Positions 18,727-27,553 are shown, numbered from the stretch's first letter. The stretch: DNA of 64,000 nucleotides from Aminobacter ciceronei (GCF_014138625.1 NZ_JACJHY010000005.1:149887-213886), one strand, 5' to 3'. The notes: generated by a model not told the origin, from the letters alone. Numbers and translations are program-made.

Positions 18727-20454
18727 ATGAAGATTGCCGTCATCGCCGACCCGCATTTCCACGACATCGACAATCGCCAGAGCGTGGGGCGTGGGGACAG
18801 GGTGGCGTTGCGGACGCTTGCCGACACCAATGCCTCGACGCGGGTGTTCAACGAAAGCTTCCATGCCACGCACGCACTGCTCGACGACATAGTCAGGCGC
18901 GGCATCTCGCTTGTCATCATCGCCGGCGACCTGACCGATGACGGCCAGCAGTCGACGATGGCCGCGGCGACGGCGCTGCTTGCCGAGTATTCCAGGCGCT
19001 TCGGCCTGCGCTTCGTGGCGACGCCCGGCAATCACGATCTCTATGCGATCCACGGCCGCCACCAGAGCAAGCGCTTCCTCAACCCGGACGGATCGCACAT
19101 GCTGGTGACGAGCGATCCCTTGGCGGAGCAGGGCGGCTCGGTCGAGCGCATCGTCTCGGACGACATGTATTGCGGCGGGTATGGCGCAGCTATCCCGGCA
19201 CTGGGTGATCTCGGCTTCTTCAGGCGCGACGGCGACCTTCATTGGGAATGCCCGTTCGGCACCGACGACAGGCTGGAGGCGCGGACCTTCGAGATCGTGT
19301 CCGGGGATGGGCAGACGATGCGGCGGATGATTGACGCCTCGTTCCTCGTCGAACCGGTCGAGGGGCTGTGGCTCTTGTCCATTGACGCCAATGTCTTCGA
19401 GCCGAAGAACGGCGACCTCGATCCGACGCTGGAGAAGAGCTACCACGACAGCACGGACGCCGGCTGGAACGCGATGCCGCGCAACAAAGGTTTTGTCCTC
19501 GACTGGATGAAGGACGTTGCTGCGCGCGCCGAAGCGTTGGGCAAACGGCTGGTCGCCTTCTCGCACTACCCTGTTATCGACCCGCTCAACGGTACCTGGG
19601 CGGACGAGGCGAGGCTGCTCAACGACACCAGTTTCCTGCGCCGCACGCCGCGGGCGGAGGTGTCGAAGGCGGCAGCTGCCACAGGCATCAACGTGCATTT
19701 CAGCGGCCACCTGCACATCAACGACACCGCCGTCTTCCGCGACGGCGACGACTGGCTGGTCAACATCGCCGTGCCGTCGATGGTCGGCTTTCCACCGGCC
19801 TACAAGGTCGTGGAGATATCCGGCGAAAGACTTGAGGTCGAGACGGTGGTCGTCAGCGACGTGCCGTCATATGACACTGCCTTTGCCCTCTATCGTGTAG
19901 AGGCGGAGCAGGAGGGAACGTCGGCTGCCGTGACCGAAGCGACCGGCCATGCCGATTTCCTCTGCCGGCATCTCGCCGAGATGGTCAGGCATCGTTACCT
20001 GCCCAAGGAGTGGCCGCAGGACCTGGCTGCGCTCGTGCCGCAGCTTTGCCTCGGCGACCTGGAGATGCTGGCGGGGACCGTGGCGCCGCTGACTCCGAAA
20101 GATCTACCCTCGGTCGTTGCTTCGGTGTCCAGAACCGGACCGACGAAGCTGCAGGACTTGCCGTTCTTTGAGATGATCGTCGACTGGTACAGGCTGCGCA
20201 AGGGCCGCGAGCTGGCGCTCGACTTCATCGAGCCCGCGCGCATCGCGGTCTATCGTCATCTCGCCGCGCGTTTCGCCGCCGGCGCCTGGCCGGCGGGAAG
20301 CCTTCAGGACAGGCTGGCATCGTTCATGCGGATGCTGAGCGACTGGCTGGCCAGTGCCCCGTCACGCGACTTTTCCGTCGACCTCGCCACTGGCGAGGTG
20401 ATGCCAAGGGATCATTTGGGCCGTACGGTCCGGCGCCAGACCGGGTCGGCGTGA
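18727..20454 (+). CDS. calcineurin-like metallophosphoesterase
   Basis: A 575-residue two-metal phosphoesterase. Metal-binding motifs: IADPHFHDID (Asp8, His10), IAGDLTDDG, ATPGNHDLY, AFSHYPVID and FSGHLHIND. The catalytic fold spans about residues 1-385, and about 190 further residues of mostly helical character have no recognised domain. No signal peptide is seen, so it is cytoplasmic, unlike secreted nucleotidases. It could hydrolyse phosphodiesters such as glycerophospho-compounds or cyclic nucleotides. It is the last gene of the second LacI-controlled transcript and overlaps the 3' end of the convergent regulator gene by 43 bases. Confidence 0.9.
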   Translation: MKIAVIADPHFHDIDNRQSVGRGDRVALRTLADTNASTRVFNESFHATHALLDDIVRRGISLVIIAGDLTDDGQQSTMAAATALLAEYSRRFGLRFVATPGNHDLYAIHGRHQSKRFLNPDGSHMLVTSDPLAEQGGSVERIVSDDMYCGGYGAAIPALGDLGFFRRDGDLHWECPFGTDDRLEARTFEIVSGDGQTMRRMIDASFLVEPVEGLWLLSIDANVFEPKNGDLDPTLEKSYHDSTDAGWNAMPRNKGFVLDWMKDVAARAEALGKRLVAFSHYPVIDPLNGTWADEARLLNDTSFLRRTPRAEVSKAAAATGINVHFSGHLHINDTAVFRDGDDWLVNIAVPSMVGFPPAYKVVEISGERLEVETVVVSDVPSYDTAFALYRVEAEQEGTSAAVTEATGHADFLCRHLAEMVRHRYLPKEWPQDLAALVPQLCLGDLEMLAGTVAPLTPKDLPSVVASVSRTGPTKLQDLPFFEMIVDWYRLRKGRELALDFIEPARIAVYRHLAARFAAGAWPAGSLQDRLASFMRMLSDWLASAPSRDFSVDLATGEVMPRDHLGRTVRRQTGSA

Positions 20455-21431
20455 AAGCTGACGCTGCCGCCACGCTGGCGCAGCGGATCCTCGCCGTCGA
20501 GCAGCATGGTGATGTGATCGGCCACCTGCACGATCGGTTGGCGGAAGGTGGTCAGCTGGTATGACGCCCAGCCTGCCTGCTCGATGTCGTCGAAACCGAC
20601 GACGCAGAGTTCCTCCGGCACATTCATGCCGAACTCGACGCGTGCCGCATCCATGAAACCGCAGGCCAAAAGGTCGGTGACGCAGAAGGCGGCGTCCGGC
20701 CGGTGCGAGCCGCTGAGCAGAAGTCGTCCGGCCTCGAAACCTGCGCCGTAGCCGGTGGGGCCGGCGCGCGTGATGGTAACATCCAGCCCCGCTTCACCAG
20801 CGGCCGTCTCGAAGGCGCGCTCGCGCGCCACCAGGCTCGGCGTTCCGGCCTGCGACGACACCACAGCAATGCGCCGGCTGCCGGCACGGTGCAGCATGTG
20901 GAAGGCCTCGCGGGCGGCCGCCGCATTGTCGACGCTGATGTTTTCCGGCCCGTCGAGATGATCGTCGCGGTTGATCAGGATGACATGTTGGCCGCTGTTG
21001 AGGCAGGTGTTGATCAACGATGTCGGGGGCGTGCCCGACAGGACGACCGTCGCGTTGGCGCGGTAGTTCAGCGTCTGGCGCAGCGCTGCTTCGACGCTGT
21101 CTGTGTCGCCAGAGGTGTTGATGACCATGGCGACGCGGTTGATCGCCTGCAGGCGCCGGGTGATCGCGTCGATCAGGCGCGAATGGTAGGGCGTGTTGAT
21201 GTCGGCGCCGATGAGGCAGACGATGCCGCTGTCCTCATGGATCAGGCTGCGGGCGAGGTGATTGACGTGGTAGCCGAGCGTTTCGGCGGCCTCGAGCACC
21301 TTCTTGCGCGTGGTTTCGGAGACGCTGGCGCCGTCGGTGAAGGTGCGGGACACGGCCGAGCGTGAAACGCCGGCCAATTCGGCGACCTGCTGTGCGCTTA
21401 CGAATGACCTGCCCGGCTTGAGTTCGGACAT
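20412..21431 (-). CDS. LacI-family transcriptional regulator
   Basis: A 339-residue repressor: N-terminal helix-turn-helix (VSAQQVAELAGVSRSAVSRT), hinge helix (HVNHLARSL), then a periplasmic-binding-protein-like ligand domain. The frame runs back to 21530, but ATG 21431 (MSELKPGRS) has GGAG seven bases upstream and the expected length. A palindrome of the LacI type sits 44 bases upstream of the start, and the same sequence occurs in front of the ABC operon and the phosphatase operon. It is therefore inferred to control both operons and itself. Its inducer is presumably the imported compound or its dephosphorylated product. Confidence 0.92.
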   Translation of the reverse strand: MSELKPGRSFVSAQQVAELAGVSRSAVSRTFTDGASVSETTRKKVLEAAETLGYHVNHLARSLIHEDSGIVCLIGADINTPYHSRLIDAITRRLQAINRVAMVINTSGDTDSVEAALRQTLNYRANATVVLSGTPPTSLINTCLNSGQHVILINRDDHLDGPENISVDNAAAAREAFHMLHRAGSRRIAVVSSQAGTPSLVARERAFETAAGEAGLDVTITRAGPTGYGAGFEAGRLLLSGSHRPDAAFCVTDLLACGFMDAARVEFGMNVPEELCVVGFDDIEQAGWASYQLTTFRQPIVQVADHITMLLDGEDPLRQRGGSVSFHADPVWRRTVRPK

Positions 21432-21474
21432 CGGCGGCTCCAGTTTGGGTCGGTCGTCGACCGCATTGGGCTGC

Positions 21475-21490
21475 TTGCACAAATGTGCAA
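21475..21490. promoter_or_regulatory. LacI-type operator at the regulator's own promoter
   Basis: TTGCACAAATGTGCAA: the same six-base arms and four-base centre as at 9565 and 17162. It lies in the 5' untranslated or promoter region of the minus-strand lacI-type gene and suggests autoregulation. Confidence 0.8.
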
Positions 21491-21584
21491 GGACTGATCC
21501 CCTGATACAATCGGATCGGGCAGTCTGCAATCCTGGAGCCCGGAATCTTGCAATGTCGGCGAGCCGAAATCCCGCCGCCCGCTG

Positions 21585-22064
21585 TCAGGCAGCGACGGGC
21601 TCGGGCTGGAGGAGATCGGCGAGCGTGAGATTGCGGATCAGGGTCGACAGCTCGGGCTCGTCGATGAGCACGGCCGCGTCGGTTGGCGTCAGCCAGGCGC
21701 GTTGGCGGGCACCCGCTTCCTGCCAGGCTTCAAGTTCCTCGGTCACCTCGATAAGATAGGCCGTGACCACGACGTGGACGAAGCTGGTCGACAGCCGCTT
21801 CCAGTAGCAATAGCTGCCAGCGGGCTTTTTCAGGGCTTTGCCGCGCACGCCGGCCTCTTCGCGCGCCTCGATCAGCGCGGCCTGGCGCCCGCTCTTGCCC
21901 TTCATCGGCCAGCCTTTGGGGACGATGAAACGGCGCGTGCCGCGCGACGTCACAAGCATGACCTGAAGCTCGCCGCCCTCGTTCACGCGGAACGGGATAG
22001 CAGCGACCTGGGCAATGCGCTCGCCCTTGCTCGCCTTGCGGATGGTCTTCTTGTCCTTCGGCAT
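21585..22064 (-). CDS. Nudix hydrolase, diphosphoinositol-polyphosphate-type
   Basis: A 159-residue pyrophosphohydrolase. The Nudix box is recognisable as KGWPMKGKSG followed by ALIEAREEAGV. The catalytic Glu and Glu-Glu remain, whereas the first Glu is Lys and the Arg is Ile, as is frequent in this IPKGWPMKGK subgroup. That subgroup is related to diphosphoinositol polyphosphate and diadenosine polyphosphate hydrolases. It is common in rhizobia as a single gene, so its position beside the phosphatase cluster may be coincidence. No operator of the LacI type is in front of it. The C-terminus is acidic and leucine-rich. Confidence 0.88.
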   Translation of the reverse strand: MPKDKKTIRKASKGERIAQVAAIPFRVNEGGELQVMLVTSRGTRRFIVPKGWPMKGKSGRQAALIEAREEAGVRGKALKKPAGSYCYWKRLSTSFVHVVVTAYLIEVTEELEAWQEAGARQRAWLTPTDAAVLIDEPELSTLIRNLTLADLLQPEPVAA

Positions 22065-22260
22065 TTTCGCCCGTTCATTCCTTTGTCGGTATGAAGCACT
22101 GTCGGCTTCGATTGTATCGCCTCGGCCCGTTAGGGTTCATGACGCTCAAGATAGTGCAATGAACACGATTGCAAAATGCGCAAAAAGCACTCACTCTGCA
22201 AGTGACCAAAGCGACAACAGATCGTTAGACGGCGAATAATTGTGTGGAGGGAATCGAGAT

Positions 22261-23286
22261 ATGAAAACTGCCCTTTTGCGTTCGGCCGCGCTGGCCGGGT
22301 TGATGATGGCCGGCGGCGCGTCGGCGCATGCTGAAAGCCTGACGCTCTATTGCAGCGCCGACGAGGCCTGGTGCCAGCAGATCAAGACCGGCTTCGAGGA
22401 AAAGACCGGCATCACCGTCGATATGACCCGCAAGAGCTCGGGCGAGACCTATGCCCAGGTGCGCGCCGAAGCGAGCAACCCCAAGGGCGACGTGTGGTGG
22501 GGCGGCACCGGCGACCCGCATCTGCAGGCAGCCGAGGAAAACCTGACCGAGGAATATGTCTCGCCGATGCGCGGCGAGTTGCACGACTGGGCGATCAAGC
22601 AGGCCGAGGCGGCCGGCAACAAGACGATCGGCGTCTACTCTGGCGCGCTTGGCTTCGGTTACAACAAGGACTTGCTCGCCAAGAACGGCTTGCCTGAGCC
22701 GAAGTGCTGGGCCGATCTGACCAAGCCCGAATTCAAGGGCCAGATCCAGATCGCCAACCCGAATTCGTCGGGCACCGCCTACACGACGCTGGCGACGATG
22801 GTGCAGCTGATGGGCGAGGATAAGGGCTTCGAGTTTATGAAAGCCCTGCACAAGAACGTCAACCAGTACACCAAGTCGGGCTCGGCGCCGATCAAGGCCG
22901 CCGGCCTCGGCGAGACCACCGTCGGCATCGTGTTCATGCATGATGCGGTGGCGCAGACGGCCGCTGGCTTCCCGATCGTGACGGTCGCCCCCTGCGAGGG
23001 CACCGGCTACGAGATCGGCTCGATGTCGATCATCAAGGGCGCGCGCAATGCTGAGGCGGCCAAGAAGTTCTACGACTGGGCGCTGTCCGCCGACATGCAG
23101 GGCAAGGCCAAGGACGTGAAGTCGTTCCAGCTGCCGTCGAACAAGGCGGCGACCGTCTCCGAGCTGACGCCTGATCTCTCGACGATCAAGCTGATCGACT
23201 ACGACTTCAAGAAGTACGGCTCCAGCGAGGAGCGCAAGCGGCTGCTTGGCAAATGGGACATGGAGGTCTCCTCGCTGCCGCAATAA
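22261..23286 (+). CDS. periplasmic binding protein, AfuA-like (sugar-phosphate/iron family)
   Basis: A 341-residue receptor with a signal peptide to about residue 25 (SAHAES). ATG 22261 follows GGAGGG. Mature start LTLYCSADEAWC, then SSGETYAQVRAE and DVWWGGTGDPHLQA, which recall AfuA, a protein long annotated as ferric-binding but shown to bind hexose phosphates. A His-Asp pair (227-228 in FMHDAVAQ) is followed 24 residues later by Glu251; as I remember it, AfuA uses a His-Asp pair and a Glu with that spacing to hold the phosphate. It is followed after three bases by its permease gene. Confidence 0.9.
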   Translation: MKTALLRSAALAGLMMAGGASAHAESLTLYCSADEAWCQQIKTGFEEKTGITVDMTRKSSGETYAQVRAEASNPKGDVWWGGTGDPHLQAAEENLTEEYVSPMRGELHDWAIKQAEAAGNKTIGVYSGALGFGYNKDLLAKNGLPEPKCWADLTKPEFKGQIQIANPNSSGTAYTTLATMVQLMGEDKGFEFMKALHKNVNQYTKSGSAPIKAAGLGETTVGIVFMHDAVAQTAAGFPIVTVAPCEGTGYEIGSMSIIKGARNAEAAKKFYDWALSADMQGKAKDVKSFQLPSNKAATVSELTPDLSTIKLIDYDFKKYGSSEERKRLLGKWDMEVSSLPQ

Positions 23287-23289
23287 TCC

Positions 23290-25545
23290 ATGCGCTCCCG
23301 CGACGTAAGCGGCCGCCTGCATCCGACCGTCGTCCTCTGGACGGTGGTCGGATTGCTCGGCTTTGCCGTGCTGCCCTGGTATGGCGTCGAAGACGGGTTC
23401 TTCGGCTTTTCCTGGCTGTTCGAGGGTTATCCGCTCGACAGCGAGTTCGCACCGGTGCTGATCCTCAACCTCAAGGGTGAGAAGCTGTGGCTGGCGCCGC
23501 TCGGTCTGCTCCTGGCCGCGCCGCTGTTCTTGTGGGGGCGGACGAAATCCGATCCGATCTTCGGCAAGCTGCTGGTTGCGGTCGGTGCCGCGGGTTTTGC
23601 CTGGCTGCTGTTCCAGGGTTTCGCCATCGGCTTGCGGGGCTGGCAGTTCGGCTGGCTCGAAGGACTGTTCGGCGAGCTTGGCGATCGCCAGTTCGGCATG
23701 GGTTATGGCGCGCTGCTGGTCGGCCTCGCCTTCCTGTTCCTGTTTTCCGTCGGTCTTGCCGCGCGCGGCGCCGTCGGCGGCGACGTCTTCGTCGTCTCGA
23801 CAATCGCTTTCGTGGTGGCGGCGGTCGGCCTTTTCATCTTCATGCCGATTCTGCAGATGCTGGCCAATGCGCTGGTCACCGAGGACGGCGGCTATTCGGT
23901 CACCACCTTCCTCGGAAAGCTGTTCAGTCCGCGGCTTTGGAGCCTCGACTGCCTGGCCGGCGGCAGCCGCTGCGGCGTCGCCTGGAACTCGCTGTTCCTC
24001 GCGGTGCTCGTCGGGGTGCTGACGACGGTGCTCGGCCTCGTCTTTGCGCTGATGGTGACCCGCACCGGCTTCCGCCATGGCAAGCTGCTGCGCGCACTGA
24101 CGGTGCTGCCGATCATCACGCCGCCCTTCGTCATCGGCCTCGCCATCATCCTGCTCTTCGGCCTATCCGGTGCTGTCACGCAGACCTTTTCGGAGCTGTT
24201 TGGCATCCAGCCGACGCGCTGGATCTATGGCCTGCCGGGCCTGTTGATCGCGCAGCTGCTCGCCTTCACACCGATCGCCTTCCTGGTGCTTATCGGCGTC
24301 GTCGAAGGCGTCAGCCCGTCAATGGAGGAGGCGGCACAGACGCTGCGCGCCAATCGCTGGCAGACCTTCTGGACGGTGTCGCTGCCGCTGATGCGACCGG
24401 GCCTCGCCAATGCCTTCCTGCTCGGCTTCATCGAGAGCATGGCCGACTTCGGCAACCCGCTTGTGCTGGGCGGCAATTTCGACGTGCTGTCGACGGAAAT
24501 CTTCTTCGCCATCGTCGGCGCGCAGAATGACGAGGCGCAGGCAGCGGTGCTCGCCATCGTGCTGCTCGTCTTCACGCTGCTTGCCTTTTACGCCCAGCGT
24601 TTCTGGCTCGGCAAGAAGTCGTATACGACGATGTCCGGAAAGGGCGATGCTGGCGTTCATCCGCAGCTGCCCGCGGGCCTCAAGCGCGCCGTCTACGCCA
24701 CGGCTGGCTTCTGGGTCGCCTTCACCATCTTCGTCTACGCCACCATCTTCTACGGCAGCTTCGTCAAGCTGTGGGGCGTCGATCACAGCCTGACCTTCGC
24801 CCATTATGTGAAGGCATTCGCGGTGGGCTGGAACGAGTTCGGCATCCACTGGAAGGGCTCGGCCTGGAGCTCGTTCTGGACGACTTTGCAGATCGCCTTG
24901 ATCTCGTCGCCGCTGACGGCGGCCGTCGGCCTGCTCACCGCCTATCTTCTGGTGCGGCAGAATTTTGCCGGCAAGAACGCTTTCGAGTTCGGCACCATGC
25001 TGTCCTTTGCCATTCCGGGCACCGTCATCGGTGTGAGCTATGTCATCGCCTTCAACGTGCCGCCGATCGAGCTGACCGGCACCGGCATCATCCTCGTTCT
25101 GTCCTTCATCTTCCGCAACATGCCGGTCGGCGTGCGGGCAGGGGTGGCGTCGATGTCGCAGATCGACAAGAGCCTGGACGAGTCATCGCTGACGCTGGGC
25201 GCCAATTCGTGGCAGACCTTCCGCAAGGTGGTGCTGCCGCTGCTCCGGCCGGCGATCGTCGCAGCACTCGTCTATTCCTTCGTGCGCGCCATGACGGCGA
25301 TCAGCGCCATCATCTTCCTGGTCAGCGCCCGCTACGACATGTCGACGAGCTACATCGTCGGCCGTGTCGAAAACAACGAGTACGGTATCGCGATCGCCTA
25401 TTCGGCGGTGCTGATCGGCGTCATGCTGGCGGTGGTCGGGCTGATGCAGCTGCTTGTCGGTCGCCGCAACATCGGTCGCCGTGGCCATGAACTCTCGCAG
25501 TCGCGCACCAATGTGAGCCAACCGGCATTTTCGGGAGGGAGCTGA
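23290..25545 (+). CDS. ABC permease, fused two-domain, AfuB-like
   Basis: A 751-residue inner-membrane protein. The N-terminal 200 residues hold extra membrane helices beyond the permease core, then two permease halves with EAA loops EEAAQTLRANRWQTFWTV and DESSLTLGANSWQTFRKV. AfuB of Actinobacillus is also a fused permease of this kind; the extra N-terminal helices make this one longer than the permease at 9871 (625). It starts three bases after the binding-protein gene and overlaps the ATPase start by one base, so all three are one operon. No phosphatase gene belongs to this operon, and what controls it is not visible. Confidence 0.92.
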   Translation: MRSRDVSGRLHPTVVLWTVVGLLGFAVLPWYGVEDGFFGFSWLFEGYPLDSEFAPVLILNLKGEKLWLAPLGLLLAAPLFLWGRTKSDPIFGKLLVAVGAAGFAWLLFQGFAIGLRGWQFGWLEGLFGELGDRQFGMGYGALLVGLAFLFLFSVGLAARGAVGGDVFVVSTIAFVVAAVGLFIFMPILQMLANALVTEDGGYSVTTFLGKLFSPRLWSLDCLAGGSRCGVAWNSLFLAVLVGVLTTVLGLVFALMVTRTGFRHGKLLRALTVLPIITPPFVIGLAIILLFGLSGAVTQTFSELFGIQPTRWIYGLPGLLIAQLLAFTPIAFLVLIGVVEGVSPSMEEAAQTLRANRWQTFWTVSLPLMRPGLANAFLLGFIESMADFGNPLVLGGNFDVLSTEIFFAIVGAQNDEAQAAVLAIVLLVFTLLAFYAQRFWLGKKSYTTMSGKGDAGVHPQLPAGLKRAVYATAGFWVAFTIFVYATIFYGSFVKLWGVDHSLTFAHYVKAFAVGWNEFGIHWKGSAWSSFWTTLQIALISSPLTAAVGLLTAYLLVRQNFAGKNAFEFGTMLSFAIPGTVIGVSYVIAFNVPPIELTGTGIILVLSFIFRNMPVGVRAGVASMSQIDKSLDESSLTLGANSWQTFRKVVLPLLRPAIVAALVYSFVRAMTAISAIIFLVSARYDMSTSYIVGRVENNEYGIAIAYSAVLIGVMLAVVGLMQLLVGRRNIGRRGHELSQSRTNVSQPAFSGGS

Positions 25546-26615
25546 TGATCAAGAGCAACGCCGCTTCGGTGGAGTTTCGCGCGGTCACCAAGGTCTACGG
25601 CAAGAGCCCGGCGCCGGCGGTCAACGACGTGTCTTTGTTTGTCGAGGCAGGCAAACTGGTGACGCTGCTCGGCCCGTCCGGCTGCGGCAAGACGACGACT
25701 TTGCGCATGATCGCGGGGCTGGAAATGGCGACGCGCGGACAAATCCTTATCGGCGGGACCGACGTTACGCATCTGCCGGCGACCGACCGCGACGTGTCGA
25801 TGGTGTTCCAGTCCTATGCACTGTTTCCGCATATGACGGTCAATGAGAACGTCGAATACGGGCTGAAATTCTCCGGCTTCGCCAAGCGGGAAATCGGCGA
25901 TCGTGCCCGCGCCGGGCTCGAACTCGTCGGCCTCGGGGGGTATGGCAACCGTCTGCCGAGCGAGCTGTCCGGCGGCCAGCAGCAGCGCGTCGCCGTGGCG
26001 CGGGCGCTTGTGCTGGAGCCGCAGGTGCTGCTGTTCGACGAGCCACTGTCCAATCTTGATGCCAAGCTCAGGCGCCGGGTACGCGAGGAAATCCGCGACA
26101 TCCAGACCAAGCTCGGCCTGACGGTAGTCTACGTCACGCATGACCAGGAGGAGGCCTTGGCCGTCTCCGACCGCATCATCGTCATGAACAATGCCGTCAT
26201 CGCCCAGGACGGCACGCCGCGCGAACTCTACGACGCGCCGGCGGATGCCTTCGTCGCCGACTTCATCGGCGAGGCCAACATCTTCGATTGCGATATCGCC
26301 TCGGTAGAAGGTGAGCTTGCCACTGTGCGGCTAGGCGGTTTCGAAACGCAGCTCGACGCGCGCGGCATGCGGCCGGGGCCGGCGAAGCTGGCGGTGCGGC
26401 CAAGCCGGATCCAGATCCGGGCGGTGGGCGCGCCGAGCACCATTCCCGGGAGGCTCGGTAAGGTGACCTATGTCGGCTCCGACCTCGAGTTCATGATCGG
26501 CACCGAGTTCGGCGAGGTCTTTGCCGTGTCGCCCGACGTCGATGCGCCGTTCGTGCCGGGGCAGGACGTTGGCGTGGGGTTCGCCGCACGGGGGCCGGTG
26601 TTGATCAGGGCCTGA
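25545..26615 (+). CDS. ABC transporter ATP-binding protein, AfuC-like
   Basis: A 356-residue nucleotide-binding subunit partner of the AfuB-like permease. Walker A GPSGCGKTT, Q-loop [10 protein letters not shown], signature LSGGQQQRVAVARAL, Walker [13 protein letters not shown]-loop VTHDQEEALAVSD, and a C-terminal TOBE region (about 240-355, KLAVRPSRIQI). The ATG overlaps the permease TGA by one base. It is the last gene of the operon and converges with the membrane protein at 26710. The ATPases of this window (11750, 25545, 40558) are all of the same iron/organophosphate type, whereas that at 47001 is of the carbohydrate type. Confidence 0.95.
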   Translation: MIKSNAASVEFRAVTKVYGKSPAPAVNDVSLFVEAGKLVTLLGPSGCGKTTTLRMIAGLEMATRGQILIGGTDVTHLPATDRDVSMVFQSYALFPHMTVNENVEYGLKFSGFAKREIGDRARAGLELVGLGGYGNRLPSELSGGQQQRVAVARALVLEPQVLLFDEPLSNLDAKLRRRVREEIRDIQTKLGLTVVYVTHDQEEALAVSDRIIVMNNAVIAQDGTPRELYDAPADAFVADFIGEANIFDCDIASVEGELATVRLGGFETQLDARGMRPGPAKLAVRPSRIQIRAVGAPSTIPGRLGKVTYVGSDLEFMIGTEFGEVFAVSPDVDAPFVPGQDVGVGFAARGPVLIRA

Positions 26616-26709
26616 GGTTGCCTGTTGCACCGAAGCGCTTCGCTTGAACACAGTTGCCATGCCGTGACCAAGACGCTTGCCTCAGGAGACCAGTCCAGAC
26701 GGGTTGGTC

Positions 26710-27147
26710 TCAGATGAAACTCTGCGCTGCCGCCGCCACTGCGAGGTAGCGCAGCAGCTTGGCGGCCCCGACCAACCCCAGAAAACTCCACAACGGCTCT
26801 TTCAGCATGCCGGCGATCAAGGTCAGCGGGTCGCCGATAACAGGCACCCAGGAGAGCAGCAGCGACCAGCGGCCGTAGCGGTGGTACCAGGCCTCGGCGC
26901 GGGCGAGAGCGCCCGGACTGGCGGGAAACCAGCGGCGGTCCTTGAAGCGCTCGACCTGGCGGCCGAGCAACCAGTTGACGAGCGAACCGAGCACGTTGCC
27001 GAGGGTGGCGACGGCGATCAGCAGGGCGAGCGAGTAGCCGCCATTGACGACCAGCCCGGCGAGCAGGGCTTCGGACTGGGCGGGCAAAAGCGTCGCGGCG
27101 GCGAAGGCCGCGACGAAGAGGCCGCCATAGGCGGCGAGGCTGGTCAT
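26710..27147 (-). CDS. YqaA/DedA-related small membrane protein
   Basis: A 145-residue inner-membrane protein with about four hydrophobic segments, matching the YqaA branch of the DedA/SNARE-associated family: LLPAQSEALLAGL near the N-terminus, GNVLGSLVNWLLGR, and SWVPVIGDPLTLIAGML, with the re-entrant loop and Pro-Gly-Asp typical of the group. The frame runs to 27219; ATG 27147 (MTSLAAYGG) is the family-like start. It begins 10 bases after the CueR-type gene and is probably co-transcribed from the CueR promoter. Some relatives influence membrane potential or metal tolerance, so a role in copper stress is possible but unproven. Confidence 0.85.
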   Translation of the reverse strand: MTSLAAYGGLFVAAFAAATLLPAQSEALLAGLVVNGGYSLALLIAVATLGNVLGSLVNWLLGRQVERFKDRRWFPASPGALARAEAWYHRYGRWSLLLSWVPVIGDPLTLIAGMLKEPLWSFLGLVGAAKLLRYLAVAAAAQSFI

Positions 27148-27157
27148 CGAAAGCCGG

Positions 27158-27553
27158 CTACTGGGTGACGCGGCCGGACAGGCCGTCGATGATCGGGCAG
27201 TCCGGGCGGCTGTCGCCATGGCAGTTATGCACGAGGTGGCGCAGCGTGTTGCGCAGCTCGGTCAGCTCGGCGAGCTTGCGGTCGATCTCGGTAAGCTTGG
27301 TCTCGGCAAGGGCCTTGACGTCAGCACTTTCGCGCTCCTTGTCGCCATAAAGCGACAACAGCTGGCGGCATTCCTCGACCGAAAAGCCGAGGCTGCGCGA
27401 GCGCTGCAGGAAACGCAGGCGGTGCACGTCCGACATCGAATAATCGCGATAGCCGTTGTCGGCGCGGTCGGGGCGCAACAGGCCGATGTCCTCGTAATAA
27501 CGGATGGTCTTGGCCGGCAGACCCGACTTTTCCGAAGCGGTACCAATGTTCAT
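27158..27553 (-). CDS. cueR: CueR/HmrR-type copper-responsive MerR regulator
   Basis: A 131-residue activator that twists promoters with overlong spacers when Cu(I) binds. The N-terminal winged helix-turn-helix is MNIGTASEKSGLPAKTIRYY. The metal-binding loop has Cys111 and Cys119 with seven residues between (NCHGDSRPDCP), exactly as in CueR, and Ser76 at the position that in CueR distinguishes monovalent-ion sensors from zinc sensors. Its own promoter at 27629-27659 carries a CueR box with a 19-base spacer, and matching promoters drive copA and copZ. It should therefore govern the whole copper region 26710-34258. Confidence 0.94.
   Translation of the reverse strand: MNIGTASEKSGLPAKTIRYYEDIGLLRPDRADNGYRDYSMSDVHRLRFLQRSRSLGFSVEECRQLLSLYGDKERESADVKALAETKLTEIDRKLAELTELRNTLRHLVHNCHGDSRPDCPIIDGLSGRVTQ

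Noticed and set aside
21585..22064. Nudix hydrolase as part of an inositol-phosphate pathway with the phosphatases
   Set aside because: Widespread single gene in rhizobia, no shared operator, opposite context; link not supported.
22169..22183. TTGCAAAATGCGCAA before the AfuA-like gene as a fifth LacI site
   Set aside because: The arms are only four bases and the spacing is 15, not 16; it lacks the TGCAC/GTGCA core.
22225..24078. 617-codon minus-strand frame opposite the AfuA/AfuB-like genes
   Set aside because: Highly charged low-complexity shadow of the real importer genes.
26631..26642. CGAAGCGCTTCG palindrome after the AfuC-like gene as a terminator
   Set aside because: No loop and no T run; too short to interpret.
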